Origin: Nostoc favosum CHAB5714
Lineage (GTDB): Bacteria; Cyanobacteriota; Cyanobacteriia; Cyanobacteriales; Nostocaceae
Direction of reading: 5' to 3'
DNA: 64,000 bases
Assembly: GCF_020829495.1 (NCBI RefSeq)
Contig: NZ_JAIVFQ010000015.1
Location: forward strand, 1 to 64,000
Below are positions 1-8,523 of this stretch, piece after piece. A program made the position numbers and the translations under genes. Positions within the stretch are counted from its first letter, which is position 1. Each line of letters begins with the position of its first letter. Under the pieces are notes generated by a model. The model did not search any database. It saw only the letters and a program-made list of their open reading frames with translations, and was not told where the DNA came from.

Positions 1-109
1 GAGGGGGATGAGGGAGATGAGGGGGATGAGGGGGATGAGGGGGATGGGGGGGATGAGGGGGATGAGGGGGATGAGGGAGATGAGGGGGATGAGGGGGATG
101 AGGGAGAAA
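1..109. repeat. 9-bp tandem repeat array (GAGGGGGAT)n
   Basis: About twelve head-to-tail 9-bp units, GAGGGGGAT or GAGGGAGAT, run from the left edge. On the minus strand the array stays open in the frame of the M16 peptidase gene and would be read as a Ser/Pro tract (SPS units). The same 9-mer occurs in many intergenic spots of this window, so here a dispersed repeat appears to sit inside or at the end of a coding region. Confidence 0.9.
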
Positions 110-938
110 TAACTCCTGCCTTTTGTCTTGTGGGTAGTTTGCCAAACACCTCTTTAATTGTTTCCAGGGTATTTGCAGTTTGAAAATCTCCAACAACCAC
201 TAAGACGGCATTATCGGGACTGTAAAAATTGCGGTAATATTTTTCTACCTGCTCAACCTCAAATTTCTCGACATCAGCTTTAGTGCCACCTACAGGCAAC
301 CCATAAGCATGATTGGGAAACACCGCCTGCATGACGGCGCGGTTGAGGCGATATTCTGGGCTATTTTCGTAACCCTGCAACTCAGAAATTACTACCCGCT
401 TCTCACTCGCTAGTTGCTCTGGCTCAATCTGGCAATTTTGCATTCTGTCAGCTTCCAGCACTAAGAGCGCTTTCAGCTTGTTTCGTTCCACAGTACCGTA
501 ATATGCAGTTTGGTCATAGCTGGTGAAAGCATTGGAATCACTACCCAAAGCACTAAACAAACGACCAAATTGAATTGGACGGTTTAGAGTACCTTTAAAC
601 ATCATGTGTTCCAACTGGTGGGCAATCCCATTCACGCCCGGTTCTTCGTTGCGTGAGCCAACCTTGTACCACACCTGCACCGTCACTACTGGCGCAGTAT
701 GCACTTCCTTTGTCAGCACAGTTAGACCATTCTCCAGCACTGTCTTACGGACATTTTGTGTCAGTGTTGAGGGCATTATTCTTTTTGCTAGCAAGGTTGA
801 TTGGTATTTTTCTTTGTTAGATATGGCTGCATGTTGGCTATGAGCAGGTTTATTGCTTAACAAAAAAACTGCTACTAGCCATAAGCTTAAAAATAATAAT
901 GGCAAGGGATATTTATAAAATCTGGAAAATCCATACAT
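1..938 (-). CDS. M16 family zinc metallopeptidase (pitrilysin-like), exported, partial
   Basis: The minus-strand frame starts at ATG 938 and is still open at the left edge, so the gene is incomplete here. The product begins with a hydrophobic signal sequence (about residues 8-30), followed by the M16 N-terminal domain. The inverted zinc motif HxxEH is visible as HQLEH at residues 107-111, in the usual context after a V.YKVGSRNE.PG stretch. M16 peptidases degrade peptides or process proteins; a signal peptide suggests a periplasmic role. From about residue 277 the frame enters a 9-bp repeat array and encodes a Ser/Pro tract where family members would continue with the domain. Whether the rest of the protein follows beyond the edge cannot be seen. 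The family call is firm; intactness is uncertain. Confidence 0.85.
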   Translation of the reverse strand, partial: MYGFSRFYKYPLPLLFLSLWLVAVFLLSNKPAHSQHAAISNKEKYQSTLLAKRIMPSTLTQNVRKTVLENGLTVLTKEVHTAPVVTVQVWYKVGSRNEEPGVNGIAHQLEHMMFKGTLNRPIQFGRLFSALGSDSNAFTSYDQTAYYGTVERNKLKALLVLEADRMQNCQIEPEQLASEKRVVISELQGYENSPEYRLNRAVMQAVFPNHAYGLPVGGTKADVEKFEVEQVEKYYRNFYSPDNAVLVVVGDFQTANTLETIKEVFGKLPTRQKAGVISPSSPSSPSSPSSPSSPSSPPSPSSPSSPSSPSSP

Positions 939-1077
939 GTATTTAGCAGATTATGTAAATTAAATTACATAGTTATTTTGGAAAGTGACGATAGTTTAAT
1001 CTGTCCAAAAAATCTGTTGCCTCAGTAACAATACAGAAAAACAATATATTAGCAAGAAAGGTAATAAAAAAGCTAAA

Positions 1078-1521
1078 TTATGGGAGTTTTGCTAAAACCC
1101 GAATGAATTCAAGAGGTAAGCCATCGGTATCGGCGATGAAAGCCACTTCGTAAATGCGATCGCCTATTTGCTGTTGTGTCGGTTCTAAAAGTACTTTCAA
1201 CGGTTGTAATTCTTCAGTTTGACTCTCAGCAGCTAGTGATACACGCTCTTGTAAATTTGTCAACCAGCTAGGTAAATCTGATGTAATCTCAGTCAAATCA
1301 AACGAGAGATGATAATATCCCACATAATGCTCGTCAGCAAAGGCATCTGGGGCTGGTTTTGGTTCGGGAATTTGGATTAGTTCAATTCTGCCGCCCAATC
1401 CTTCCATCCAACAAGCTAGGGTGTAGCCTGTAGTAAAGCGTTCCGAAATTGTAAACCCTAAATGTTCGTAGAAGGCGATCGCTCGATGAATATTCGCAGT
1501 CCGAATAGAAGCGTGGTGCAT
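1078..1521 (-). CDS. VOC superfamily (glyoxalase/bleomycin-resistance-like) protein
   Basis: The 147-residue product starts with the typical VOC pattern MHHASIRT.....AI.FYEHLGF and has a single glyoxalase-like fold: an N-terminal His (H3), Glu in the IELIQ strand and Glu in the C-terminal PLEFIRV strand, consistent with a metal site. VOC proteins include lactoylglutathione lyases, dioxygenases and resistance proteins; the specific substrate cannot be told from this sequence. It stands alone, on the same strand as the TIGR02652 gene upstream of it but separated by a heptamer repeat. Confidence 0.82.
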   Translation of the reverse strand: MHHASIRTANIHRAIAFYEHLGFTISERFTTGYTLACWMEGLGGRIELIQIPEPKPAPDAFADEHYVGYYHLSFDLTEITSDLPSWLTNLQERVSLAAESQTEELQPLKVLLEPTQQQIGDRIYEVAFIADTDGLPLEFIRVLAKLP

Positions 1522-1580
1522 AATTTAGTCATTAGTCATTAGTCATTAGTCATTGGTCATTTGACTAATGACTAATGACC
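1522..1580. repeat. Heptamer STRR (ATTAGTC)n with inverted half
   Basis: Four tandem copies of a TTAGTCA/ATTAGTC heptamer are followed by the reverse complement (GACTAATGACTAATGACC), so the block can fold into a long hairpin between two same-strand genes. Confidence 0.9.
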
Positions 1581-1581
1581 A

Positions 1582-2094
1582 TTACTCAAACAACCTGAAA
1601 TAAGGGTAGCGTACAGGGACACCAGGCTCTTTTTCCAAGTCAAAATTAATCACTTCCCAACAGGGATCATCTGAGGTATCGGGGCTAAACTCCACAGGTA
1701 AGCCGTATAAACGCGCAGCAATAGCTTCTGGTTGTCCAGAACGCCAAGGTGTACTGCGTTCTAAGTAGCCACTCATCAATTCCTGATAGCGTCGAGCAAT
1801 AATTACTCTTGTTGCTCGAAAGCCTTGGGTATAGAGCTTGTCTAATGCTTCGTGAATCTCAAACCGAATACCATCGGGATGAGTATGCTGTCTATACCAT
1901 TCATTATTCCACCTCCGCCAATGACGCCCCGATTGCAAATGGATTAACTCTCCATTTTTAGGATTAGCTTCAAACGCGCCATGACGCGAACACAAATAGG
2001 TATCTGTTAATGTCAGCGCCGGAATAGTCTGGCGACAATGGGGACACTGTATTTCAGGCCCAAACATCGGGTACTGCAAGCCTGGATTCATCAT
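1582..2094 (-). CDS. TIGR02652 family cyanobacterial protein, putative zinc-binding
   Basis: The 170-residue product matches the cyanobacteria-only family TIGR02652, whose members are about 170 residues long and share CxxC-x14-CxxH near the N terminus. Here this is C17, C20, C35 and H38, a probable zinc ribbon. The rest is a charged Trp/Tyr-rich domain (RHWRRWNNEWY) with no recognised catalytic motif. Two adjacent Met codons open the frame; the first was taken. Function is unknown. The name is from memory of the family definition, the Cys/His motif is seen directly. Confidence 0.85.
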   Translation of the reverse strand: MMNPGLQYPMFGPEIQCPHCRQTIPALTLTDTYLCSRHGAFEANPKNGELIHLQSGRHWRRWNNEWYRQHTHPDGIRFEIHEALDKLYTQGFRATRVIIARRYQELMSGYLERSTPWRSGQPEAIAARLYGLPVEFSPDTSDDPCWEVINFDLEKEPGVPVRYPYFRLFE

Positions 2095-2334
2095 GAAGTG
2101 CGTACAAACATAATTTTGTCTTCACCAGCACTAGTGTATTGGATTATACACTTTGGCTCCACCACTTTGGGTTACTTGCTCACTGCTGCACAGACACGGA
2201 GTTGTGGCAGGAACATTCTTCACTAGTGTTTTCCTCACTGTAGAGGCTTGACGCTGTGATATCCTAGTTGTGCAACCAGCCTCAAAGGTTGGAGTTTCTC
2301 CAGTGTTCCTGGGTACCATATTCAATATTCTATC

Positions 2335-2862
2335 GTGTCTACCGCTTCTTACTGGACATCTCCTGATTTTTCTCAAGCTGCCTTTATCGCAGCCAATGCT
2401 GTTGTTATGGGTTCGGTAAATATAGCAGCAGGGGTGAGCATTTGGTATGGAGCAGTGGTTAGGGGAGATGTAGAACGGATTGAAATTGGCGAATGCACAA
2501 ATATTCAGGATGGTGCAATTTTACATAGCGATCCTGGTTTTCCGACAATTTTAGAAGATCATGTGACCGTAGGGCATCGCGCTGTGGTACATTCTGCTTA
2601 CATTGAGCGTGGAAGTTTGATTGGCATTGGCGCAGTGATTTTAGACGGGGTAAGAGTGGGCGCTGGTAGCATTATCGGTGCTGGTGCAGTCGTAACCAAG
2701 GATGTACCGCCTTTGTCCCTAGTTGTGGGCATTCCTGGGAAAGTATTACGGCAAATAACAGAGGCTGAAGCCGCAGAACTGATTGAACACGCCCAACGTT
2801 ACCAAAAGTTAGCTTTAGTTCATGCTGGTAAGGGTACTGATATTGGGTTTAGCAAGGCTTAG
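2335..2862 (+). CDS. Gamma-carbonic anhydrase-like hexapeptide-repeat protein
   Basis: The 175-residue product is a left-handed beta-helix protein with hexapeptide repeats from about residue 18 to 135 and a short C-terminal helix. Residues typical of the gamma-class carbonic anhydrase site are visible: R43/D45, N56-Q58-D59, and metal-ligand-type histidines H64, H81 and H86. Such proteins (Cam/YrdA/CcmM-like, also plant complex I gamma-CAs) bind zinc or iron; many YrdA-type members have no proven hydration activity. The start is GTG at 2335. It is monocistronic, followed at once by an STRR block. It lacks the RbcS-like repeats of full CcmM, so it is not CcmM. Confidence 0.85.
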   Translation: MSTASYWTSPDFSQAAFIAANAVVMGSVNIAAGVSIWYGAVVRGDVERIEIGECTNIQDGAILHSDPGFPTILEDHVTVGHRAVVHSAYIERGSLIGIGAVILDGVRVGAGSIIGAGAVVTKDVPPLSLVVGIPGKVLRQITEAEAAELIEHAQRYQKLALVHAGKGTDIGFSKA

Positions 2863-3008
2863 GGAGTGGGGAGTGGGGAGTGGGGAGTGGGGGAATGAGG
2901 GGGATGAGGGGGATGAGGGAGATGAGGGGGATGAGGGAGATCGGGGAGCAGGGCAAGCAGGCAAATAACTAATTACCAATGCCCAATGCCCAATGCCCAA
3001 TACCCAAT
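2863..3008. repeat. Composite STRR block: GGGGAGT, GATGAGGGG and CCCAATG arrays
   Basis: Tandem GGGGAGT heptamers (2863-2895), then about six GATGAGGGG/GATGAGGGA nonamers, then a short spacer and CCAATGC heptamers (2976-3005). The same three arrays occur in the same order elsewhere in this window (e.g. 29854-29997). No coding function is supported. Confidence 0.88.
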
Positions 3009-3120
3009 AATTTAATCATTCTTTACATATCTAGTTGGAAAAGTTGCCCACTTCAGCTAAAAATAAAAATGAGAGCAGTTGACAAAACTTTAATTTCTAC
3101 TTAAGAGAGGGGTTCTAGAT

Positions 3121-3246
3121 ATGGATATCGATTACCGTATAGCGATCGTTTTAGCACCAGTTGTCATTGCTGCTAGCTGGGCAGTATTTAATATTGGCGC
3201 TGCGGCTTTAAGACAAATCCAAGGCTTTTTGGATAGAGAAGCTTAA
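3121..3246 (+). CDS. psbY: Photosystem II protein PsbY
   Basis: A 41-residue product starting MDIDYR with one membrane span ([20 protein letters not shown]) followed by AALRQIQGF and a short charged tail. This is the PsbY (Ycf32) pattern, in which [13 protein letters not shown] is strongly conserved. PsbY is a peripheral single-span subunit of photosystem II in the thylakoid membrane, near cytochrome b559. A purine-rich AGAGAGGGG lies about 8 bases before the ATG and can act as ribosome binding site. The gene is monocistronic, flanked by STRR blocks on both sides. Confidence 0.94.
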   Translation: MDIDYRIAIVLAPVVIAASWAVFNIGAAALRQIQGFLDREA

Positions 3247-3258
3247 ATTCATTAATCG

Positions 3259-3362
3259 GGGATTGGGCATGGGGCATTGGGGATTGGGCATTGGTTATTT
3301 CTCCCTCATCTCCCTTATCTCCCTCATCCCCTCATCCCCCCACTCCCCACTCCCCACTCACC
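3259..3362. repeat. Composite STRR block abutting folC
   Basis: GGGGCATTGGGGATTGGGCATTGG heptamer-like units, then TCTCCCTCATC units and CCCCACT heptamers: the reverse-complement order of the block at 2863-3008. The block ends 6 bases before the likely folC start and must contain or replace its leader. Confidence 0.85.
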
Positions 3363-3367
3363 CTTCC

Positions 3368-4657
3368 TTGGATATCGACTCTGTAATACAACCCCTGCAA
3401 CGCTTTGGTGTCCATTTGGGACTCGATCGCATCCTCAACCTTTTAGCAAATCTTGGTAATCCTCATCACCAAGTCCCCGTAATTCATGTTGCTGGCACTA
3501 ATGGTAAAGGTTCAGTCTGTGCCTATCTTTCCTCAGTACTTACTGAGGCTGGTTATCGTACAGGACGTTATACTTCCCCCCATTTAGTCGATTGGACGGA
3601 ACGTATTTGTCTGAACGAACAGCCAATTTCCTCTGAGGAATTGAGTCAATTATTCCAACAAGTCCAAGCTGCTATTCGCCCTGAAGACGAATCGCCAACT
3701 CAGTTTGAAGTAATTACCGCAGCTGCTTGGTTATATTTTGCCCAGCAGCAAGTTGATGTGGCTGTTGTAGAAGTCGGACTAGGAGGGCGCTTAGATGCTA
3801 CCAATGTCTGCTTGGAACCCTTGGTTACGATCATAACTTCCATTAGCCGGGAACACTGGCAGCAACTTGGCCCTACCGTCGCTGATATTGCTAGAGAAAA
3901 AGCAGGTATTCTTAAACCTGGATGTGCCGTTGTGGTTGGAGCATTACCACCAGAGGCAGAGAAAGTTGTGCGATCGCGTGCTTTAAAATTACAATGCCCG
4001 ATTTTTACGCCTCAAGCCGCCCGTCAAATCGCTACAGGATGGGCAGAATATCAAAATATTCAAAATTCAAACTTAATTAAATACCCTTTGCCATTAGCCG
4101 GACAAATTCAATTAGCAAATTCAGCTTTGGCAATAGCAGCTTTAGAAATTCTCCAACAACAGGGTTGGCAGATTTCTGAAGAAGCCATAATTAACGGCAT
4201 GGCAAAAACTAAATGGCCGGGGCGGATGCAATGGGTTACTTGGAAAAACCATAAATTATTACTTGATGGCGCTCATAATACCGCCGCAGCCCAAGTTCTC
4301 CGCCAGTATGTCGATAGCTTAGACGCAGTTAACCTTAAGCCAGTCAATTGGGTTATGGGAATGTTTGCCGATAAGGATCATGCTGATATTTTTACCGCTT
4401 TACTGCGCCCAGGCGATCGCCTTTATTTAGTACCAATACCAATAGAATCTTGGCCAGGTAGAACTTCTGCTGATTTAGACTATTTAGCAAACCTAGCTTA
4501 CAGCCTCTGTCCCAAATTAAGCGATCGCCAAATACATCCAGATTTATTCACAGCACTAGAAGCCGCTACCACAGACGATTTAATAATTGTGTGTGGTTCC
4601 CTTTATTTAGTAGGCGATTTTTTAGCAACAGCTATATCTATAAGTTCACTACAATGA
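3368..4657 (+). CDS. folC: Dihydrofolate synthase / folylpolyglutamate synthase FolC
   Basis: FolC adds glutamate to dihydropteroate and to tetrahydrofolate using ATP, in the cytosolic folate pathway. The Mur-ligase-type P-loop GTNGKGS, the GGRLDATN motif and the C-terminal DGAHN motif are all present, and the length of about 429 residues fits. The open frame extends upstream to ATG 3263, but that extension (about 35 residues) is purely translated repeat DNA. Family homology begins at LDIDSVIQPLQRFGVHLG, so the in-frame TTG at 3368 is preferred; FolC proteins commonly start MDID in this position. The protein may nevertheless be made with a repeat-encoded leader. In this organism metF (another folate gene) lies far away at 48 kb. 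Confidence 0.9.
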   Translation: MDIDSVIQPLQRFGVHLGLDRILNLLANLGNPHHQVPVIHVAGTNGKGSVCAYLSSVLTEAGYRTGRYTSPHLVDWTERICLNEQPISSEELSQLFQQVQAAIRPEDESPTQFEVITAAAWLYFAQQQVDVAVVEVGLGGRLDATNVCLEPLVTIITSISREHWQQLGPTVADIAREKAGILKPGCAVVVGALPPEAEKVVRSRALKLQCPIFTPQAARQIATGWAEYQNIQNSNLIKYPLPLAGQIQLANSALAIAALEILQQQGWQISEEAIINGMAKTKWPGRMQWVTWKNHKLLLDGAHNTAAAQVLRQYVDSLDAVNLKPVNWVMGMFADKDHADIFTALLRPGDRLYLVPIPIESWPGRTSADLDYLANLAYSLCPKLSDRQIHPDLFTALEAATTDDLIIVCGSLYLVGDFLATAISISSLQ

Positions 4658-4665
4658 TTGTTGCA

Positions 4666-4905
4666 ATTGCTTAAGCCTTTCTTATACATGTAAGAGTATT
4701 TGTTGCAAAGGTTAAAGTAATTGCAGCAAATGATTATACATTTCTTGCAAATACTTAAGCCTTTCTTATATATGTAAGAGTATTTGTTGCAAAGGTTAAA
4801 GTAATTGCAGCAAATGATTATACATTTCTTGCAAATACTTAAGCCTTTCTTATATATGGAATAACATTTGCTGCAAAGGTTAAAGTATTTGCTGCAAATG
4901 TTCAA
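4666..4905. repeat. 21-bp / 84-bp tandem repeat array
   Basis: An 84-bp unit (CTTAAGCCTTTCTTATA.ATG at 4670, 4754 and 4838) is itself built of four diverged 21-bp units containing TTGCAAA or TTGCAGCAAA. The minus strand of the array stays open and reads as Cys-rich heptapeptides, but no start or family resemblance supports a gene. Arrays with the same 20-21-bp period but unrelated sequence occur at three other places in the window. Confidence 0.88.
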
Positions 4906-5081
4906 AGTTGAGATACTAATACCATTTATTTTTGAAGATGCGCCTATAGGATTTAGGCACAACGACAAGCTGTAGCGGCAATTCATGTAGACGCAAACGC
5001 GAGTGCGTCTCGTAGAGAAGCGAAGCAATCCCAGCCCCTGCGATTGCTTCATTCCGCTTCGCTCCATTCGCAATGACATTG

Positions 5082-5215
5082 CAATACGGTTCGGTTAAGG
5101 TGCATAGGCCTTAAAGATCCCCCTTAGTCCCCCTTTTTAAGGGGGAAATACAGCCATTTTTAGCCCCCCTTTTTAAGGGGGGTTGGGGGGATCGAATCTT
5201 ATCCGAACCGTATTG
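5082..5215. mobile_element. MITE-like element, family E1 (copy a), with 10-bp target duplication
   Basis: Terminal inverted repeats CAATACGGTTCGGTTAAG at the left and its inexact complement CTTATCCGAACCGTATTG at the right enclose 134 bp. The 10-mer AATGACATTG lies immediately on both sides (5072-5081 and 5216-5225), as expected for a target duplication. The interior is G/C-run DNA (CCCCCTTTTTAAGGGGG) with no coding capacity. A second copy with the same ends is at 19530-19642. Confidence 0.85.
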
Positions 5216-5237
5216 AATGACATTGTGTAATTAATTC

Positions 5238-5758
5238 TGGTCAGGCGATGATATTCTCATCGGTGGATTCGGCAATGATACTCTCCTTGGCGGTGCTGGC
5301 AATGACGTACTCACAGGTGGTACGGGTGCTGACAAATTTATTTACAACACTGATGCTGCTTTTGCCCTGAGTGGTATTGGTGTAGATGCGATGTCTACGA
5401 CGGGCTATGACGCTCGAATACTCGCTAACGCAACGCTTACGGCGTCGCTGACTTTAAGAGTTCCCAAGGTGATCAAATTATCCTGGATAAAACTACTTTT
5501 AGTGCGTTCCCGCTTCGGGTTGCCGTAGGCATCGCTTCAACTGCGGGAGCAAGTTTTAGTAACAACAGTGATTTTGAAATCACTTCTTGGGCAGGAACTA
5601 GCACGGCAACAATTGTCTACGATCCTGTGAGTGGGCAGTTGTTCTACAACCCTAATGGCAGCGCGGCTGGTTTTGGTAGCGGTGGTCTATTTGCGACTCT
5701 AACTGGTGCGCCAACTCTTACGGCATTAAATTTTGTGGTGCTGTCTACTAACTCCTAG
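5238..5758 (+). pseudogene. Remnant of an RTX-type (hemolysin-like) calcium-binding protein
   Basis: Translation from about 5241 gives GDDILIGGFGNDTLLGGAGN, the glycine/aspartate nonapeptide pattern of RTX repeats, followed by the usual C-terminal module (GADKFIY..., GDQIILDKT, FEIT, ATIVYDPVSGQLFYNPNG) and stop TAG at 5756-5758. The upstream part is missing. Between GVDA and DFKSSQGD a roughly 55-bp palindrome-rich insert (TGTCTACGACGGGC...TTACGGCGTCG) shifts the frame, and a second short repeat lies near 5512-5535. It is therefore a 5'-truncated, frame-broken remnant of a secreted calcium-binding protein. Its last 11 bases overlap the end of the convergent solute-binding protein gene. Confidence 0.75.
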
Positions 5759-7052
5759 TACTGTTCCACTCCTGCGCCGCATCTTCTACAGCTTTATCTA
5801 CAGTCTTCTGCCCTAACATTGCTGCTTGCAAGTTTTCGTAAATTGCCTTTTGCAGTTTGTTGGAATCCTTCAAAGTAGGGGTTAATATTTCTGCCTGTTG
5901 CAGTTGTTTAGCAGTGATAACTCGTGCTTTTTCTATTGTTGAAGCATTAGCTGGAACATCTTTAAAGTAACTATCAGATAATGCTTTGACTGTAGAAGGG
6001 AGGACATTCGCAGCTTTAGCAAAAGCTAACTGATTTTCGTCATTGGTGACAAATAAAGCAAACTTAACCGAGGCGTCTGGTTGTTTGCTATCGCGGGGAA
6101 TAAGCATGTTCATCACCGCGACATTTTTCTTACCTGTGTCACCAGTGAGTTGAGGTGCTATTCCCGAAGCTTGAGCAATTTTCGGGGCATTATTAGCGAT
6201 CGTTTTCAGAAACTCTGGCCCCGAAGCTAGAAACGCAGTCTCTCCAGATTGGTATAAATCGATCGCGTGGCGATGTCCTTGCGTCAAAGCTTCTTTAGGA
6301 AGCAACCCTTTTTTATACAAGTCTACCCAATACTGAAACGCTGCCTTCCCTTGTGCTGAATTAAACGCTGCTTTACCATCAGCATCTATTAGGGTGACTC
6401 CCATTTGCACGAAAGATTCCAGCACTTCACCAGAATCTTGCGGTACGAAAGTCACAAAAAAGGCATATTTGCCAGTCTTATCTTTAATTTGTTGCGCTGC
6501 TTGTGCCAATTCTGCGTAGGTTGCAGGTGGTTTATTGATACCTGCCTGTTTTAATAAATCGGTGTTATAAATGGTTAGCCGTGTGGTGAGATACCAGGGA
6601 ATCCCAAAACTCTTGCCATTCAGCGTACAAGATTCCCAGATATTCGTTAGATAGGAGGAACGTACATCGTTTGGGACTTTCGCATCTAAATCTAACCAGG
6701 CATTTCGTCCTGCAAGTTGGGAAGCAAAACCCGGATTCAGGTTAACTACATCAGGTGGCGTTTTTGCTGAGACAGCTGTTAAAATTTTGTTCTCCATCGC
6801 TGCCCAAGGTACATCAACCCAGTTAATCTTTATACCTGGATTTTGCGATTCAAAATTTGCAATTAGGCTTTTGAAGTAGTCGGTAAATTGAGGTTGGAGT
6901 TGCATCGTCCAAAACTCAATAGTTGCCACTCCAGAAGTAGCCTGTTTTGTACCTGTACCAACATTACTTGTGCCGCAACTTACAATCCAACTGGTTAATA
7001 AGCCAAGCAGTGTAAAAGCAACAAGTAGTTTAAATTTTCGCAATTGAATCAT
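5748..7052 (-). CDS. ABC transporter substrate-binding lipoprotein (sugar type, SBP_bac_1)
   Basis: The 434-residue product has a lipoprotein signal (hydrophobic segment, then IVSC with C26 as lipid-modified Cys) and the layout of family-1 extracellular solute-binding proteins: FWTMQLQPQFTDYFKSL, the GIKINWVDVPWAAMENK strand, PDVVNLNP, and IPWYLTTR. Such proteins capture sugars or glycerol-3-phosphate in the periplasm and deliver them to an ABC permease. No permease or ATPase gene is adjacent, so the substrate is not defined. The start ATG 7052 gives a complete signal peptide. The 3' end overlaps the RTX remnant on the other strand. Confidence 0.88.
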   Translation of the reverse strand: MIQLRKFKLLVAFTLLGLLTSWIVSCGTSNVGTGTKQATSGVATIEFWTMQLQPQFTDYFKSLIANFESQNPGIKINWVDVPWAAMENKILTAVSAKTPPDVVNLNPGFASQLAGRNAWLDLDAKVPNDVRSSYLTNIWESCTLNGKSFGIPWYLTTRLTIYNTDLLKQAGINKPPATYAELAQAAQQIKDKTGKYAFFVTFVPQDSGEVLESFVQMGVTLIDADGKAAFNSAQGKAAFQYWVDLYKKGLLPKEALTQGHRHAIDLYQSGETAFLASGPEFLKTIANNAPKIAQASGIAPQLTGDTGKKNVAVMNMLIPRDSKQPDASVKFALFVTNDENQLAFAKAANVLPSTVKALSDSYFKDVPANASTIEKARVITAKQLQQAEILTPTLKDSNKLQKAIYENLQAAMLGQKTVDKAVEDAAQEWNSTRS

Positions 7053-7139
7053 TTTCCCAGTATTTTTACGCTTGCTCAGTGTGAAAAGCTTAGATCAGAA
7101 TTGTCGAGATTATAGGCTAAATAAATTACCAGTAATAGA

Positions 7140-7330
7140 GGCGACTAGGGACTAGGGACTAGGGACTGGGGACTAGGGACTAGGGACTGGGGACTGGAGA
7201 CTAGGGACTACGGACTAGGGACTGGGGACTAGAGAAAAGTTTTCTTAATACCCAATCCTAATGCCCAATGCCCAATGCCCAATGCCCAATGCCCAATGCC
7301 CAATGCCCAATGCCCAATGCCCAATGACGG
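7140..7330. repeat. STRR arrays (GGGACTA)n and (CCCAATG)n
   Basis: About thirteen GGGACTA/GGGACTG heptamers (7140-7230) followed, after a short spacer, by about ten CAATGCC heptamers (7259-7325). The second array remains open in frame with pilM and would encode MPNAQCP repeats if translated from 7275. Confidence 0.92.
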
Positions 7331-7412
7331 CAGTTGCTCCACTTGGGGAGACCCCAAGACCGCACTGCCTCCCCAATGCCCAATTCAATTTAGCAGTCCA
7401 GCGGGCACAACT

Positions 7413-8519
7413 GTGGTAAAAAGCTTCAAAAGTCTGTTTGGCAAATCAAAAAAAGGGGTCGGCATTGAACTTGCTCCCGAACGGGTAAATGTAGTTCAGC
7501 TACGCAAGCAGGGTCAAGGCTTGAAGCTAGAAACCTTTACATCGGTAGCAGTTCCAGAAGGCGTAGTTACCGATGGTCAAATCACCGACCCCGCAGCAAT
7601 GGCGCAATTAATCCAGCAGGCGCTAGCTGAGAGCAAAATCAAAACTTCTCGCGTTGCCACTGGTGTACCAGGGCGAGATTCCATCGTTCGGATTATACCA
7701 GTGCCAGCAGAGTTAGATGATAAAGAACTGCGAGAAATGGTTCTCAACCATGAAGCAGGTCTATATTTACCGTATCCTCGTGAAGAGGCTGATGTAGATT
7801 ATCAGAAACTCGGGTACTTTGTAGATGAAGATGGCATTGAAAAAGTACACGTACTTCTAGTTGCCACCCGTAAGGAGATAACGGATACCTATATCAGTAC
7901 ATTCGAGCAGGCAGGATTGCAAATCGATGTTTTAGAAATTAACAGTTTTGCTCTGATTCGGACTATTCGTGAGCAACTGCGACAATTTGGCCCGCAAGAA
8001 GCAGCAGTACTAGTTGATATAGAGTTCGACAGTACAGAAATCGCCATCATCGTTAACGGAGTGCCACAATTTTCTCGCACAGTCCCAATCGGGACTTATC
8101 AAATGCAAACTGCCTTAGCAAGGGCAATGAGCTTACCCACATCACGAGATATGGAACTGTTACACGGAATGGTTATTCCCCCAACTTCTCTAGACGGCGG
8201 GAAAACTGGGGTTACTGAAATCAATCCTGGTATGGCAGCCATATTGAGAGTATTGGGAGAACTAACGGATGAACTGCGCCGTTCCGTCGATTTTTACCTC
8301 AATCAAAGTGAAAATTTGGAAGTAGCGCAGATTATATTAGCTGGCCCAGGAGGTGGACTCCAACAGCTAGATGAATTCTTTACCCAACGATTGAGCTTGC
8401 CAACTACCCAAATAGATCCAATCGGGGCTTTGTCTTTGGCAGTTGACACTGATAAATATCCACAGGTGGAACGCTCTGGCTTGGCGATCGTACTTGGTCT
8501 AGGAATGCGGGAGGTGTAA
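7413..8519 (+). CDS. pilM: Type IV pilus assembly protein PilM
   Basis: PilM is a cytoplasmic actin-like ATPase that binds the N-terminal tail of PilN and links the inner-membrane PilN/PilO ring to the pilus motor complex. The product shows the PilM pattern: SLFGKSKKGVGIEL at the start, RDSIVRIIPVP, DYQKLGY, VLVDIEFDSTEIAI and the C-terminal ILAGPGGGL. The open frame begins at 7275 inside a heptamer repeat; homology starts at MVKSF, so GTG 7413 is preferred (about 368 residues). It is the first gene of pilM-pilN-pilO, with pilN starting 4 bases after its stop. In cyanobacteria type IV pili drive motility, DNA uptake and hormogonium gliding. Confidence 0.92.
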   Translation: MVKSFKSLFGKSKKGVGIELAPERVNVVQLRKQGQGLKLETFTSVAVPEGVVTDGQITDPAAMAQLIQQALAESKIKTSRVATGVPGRDSIVRIIPVPAELDDKELREMVLNHEAGLYLPYPREEADVDYQKLGYFVDEDGIEKVHVLLVATRKEITDTYISTFEQAGLQIDVLEINSFALIRTIREQLRQFGPQEAAVLVDIEFDSTEIAIIVNGVPQFSRTVPIGTYQMQTALARAMSLPTSRDMELLHGMVIPPTSLDGGKTGVTEINPGMAAILRVLGELTDELRRSVDFYLNQSENLEVAQIILAGPGGGLQQLDEFFTQRLSLPTTQIDPIGALSLAVDTDKYPQVERSGLAIVLGLGMREV

Positions 8520-8523
8520 CAAA

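Noticed and set aside
4603-5079. 158-codon minus-strand frame with Cys-rich heptapeptide repeats
   Set aside because: It is open because the 21-bp array has a period divisible by three. The N-terminal part translates dispersed repeat DNA, and it overlaps the end of folC. No ribosome binding site or homology was seen.
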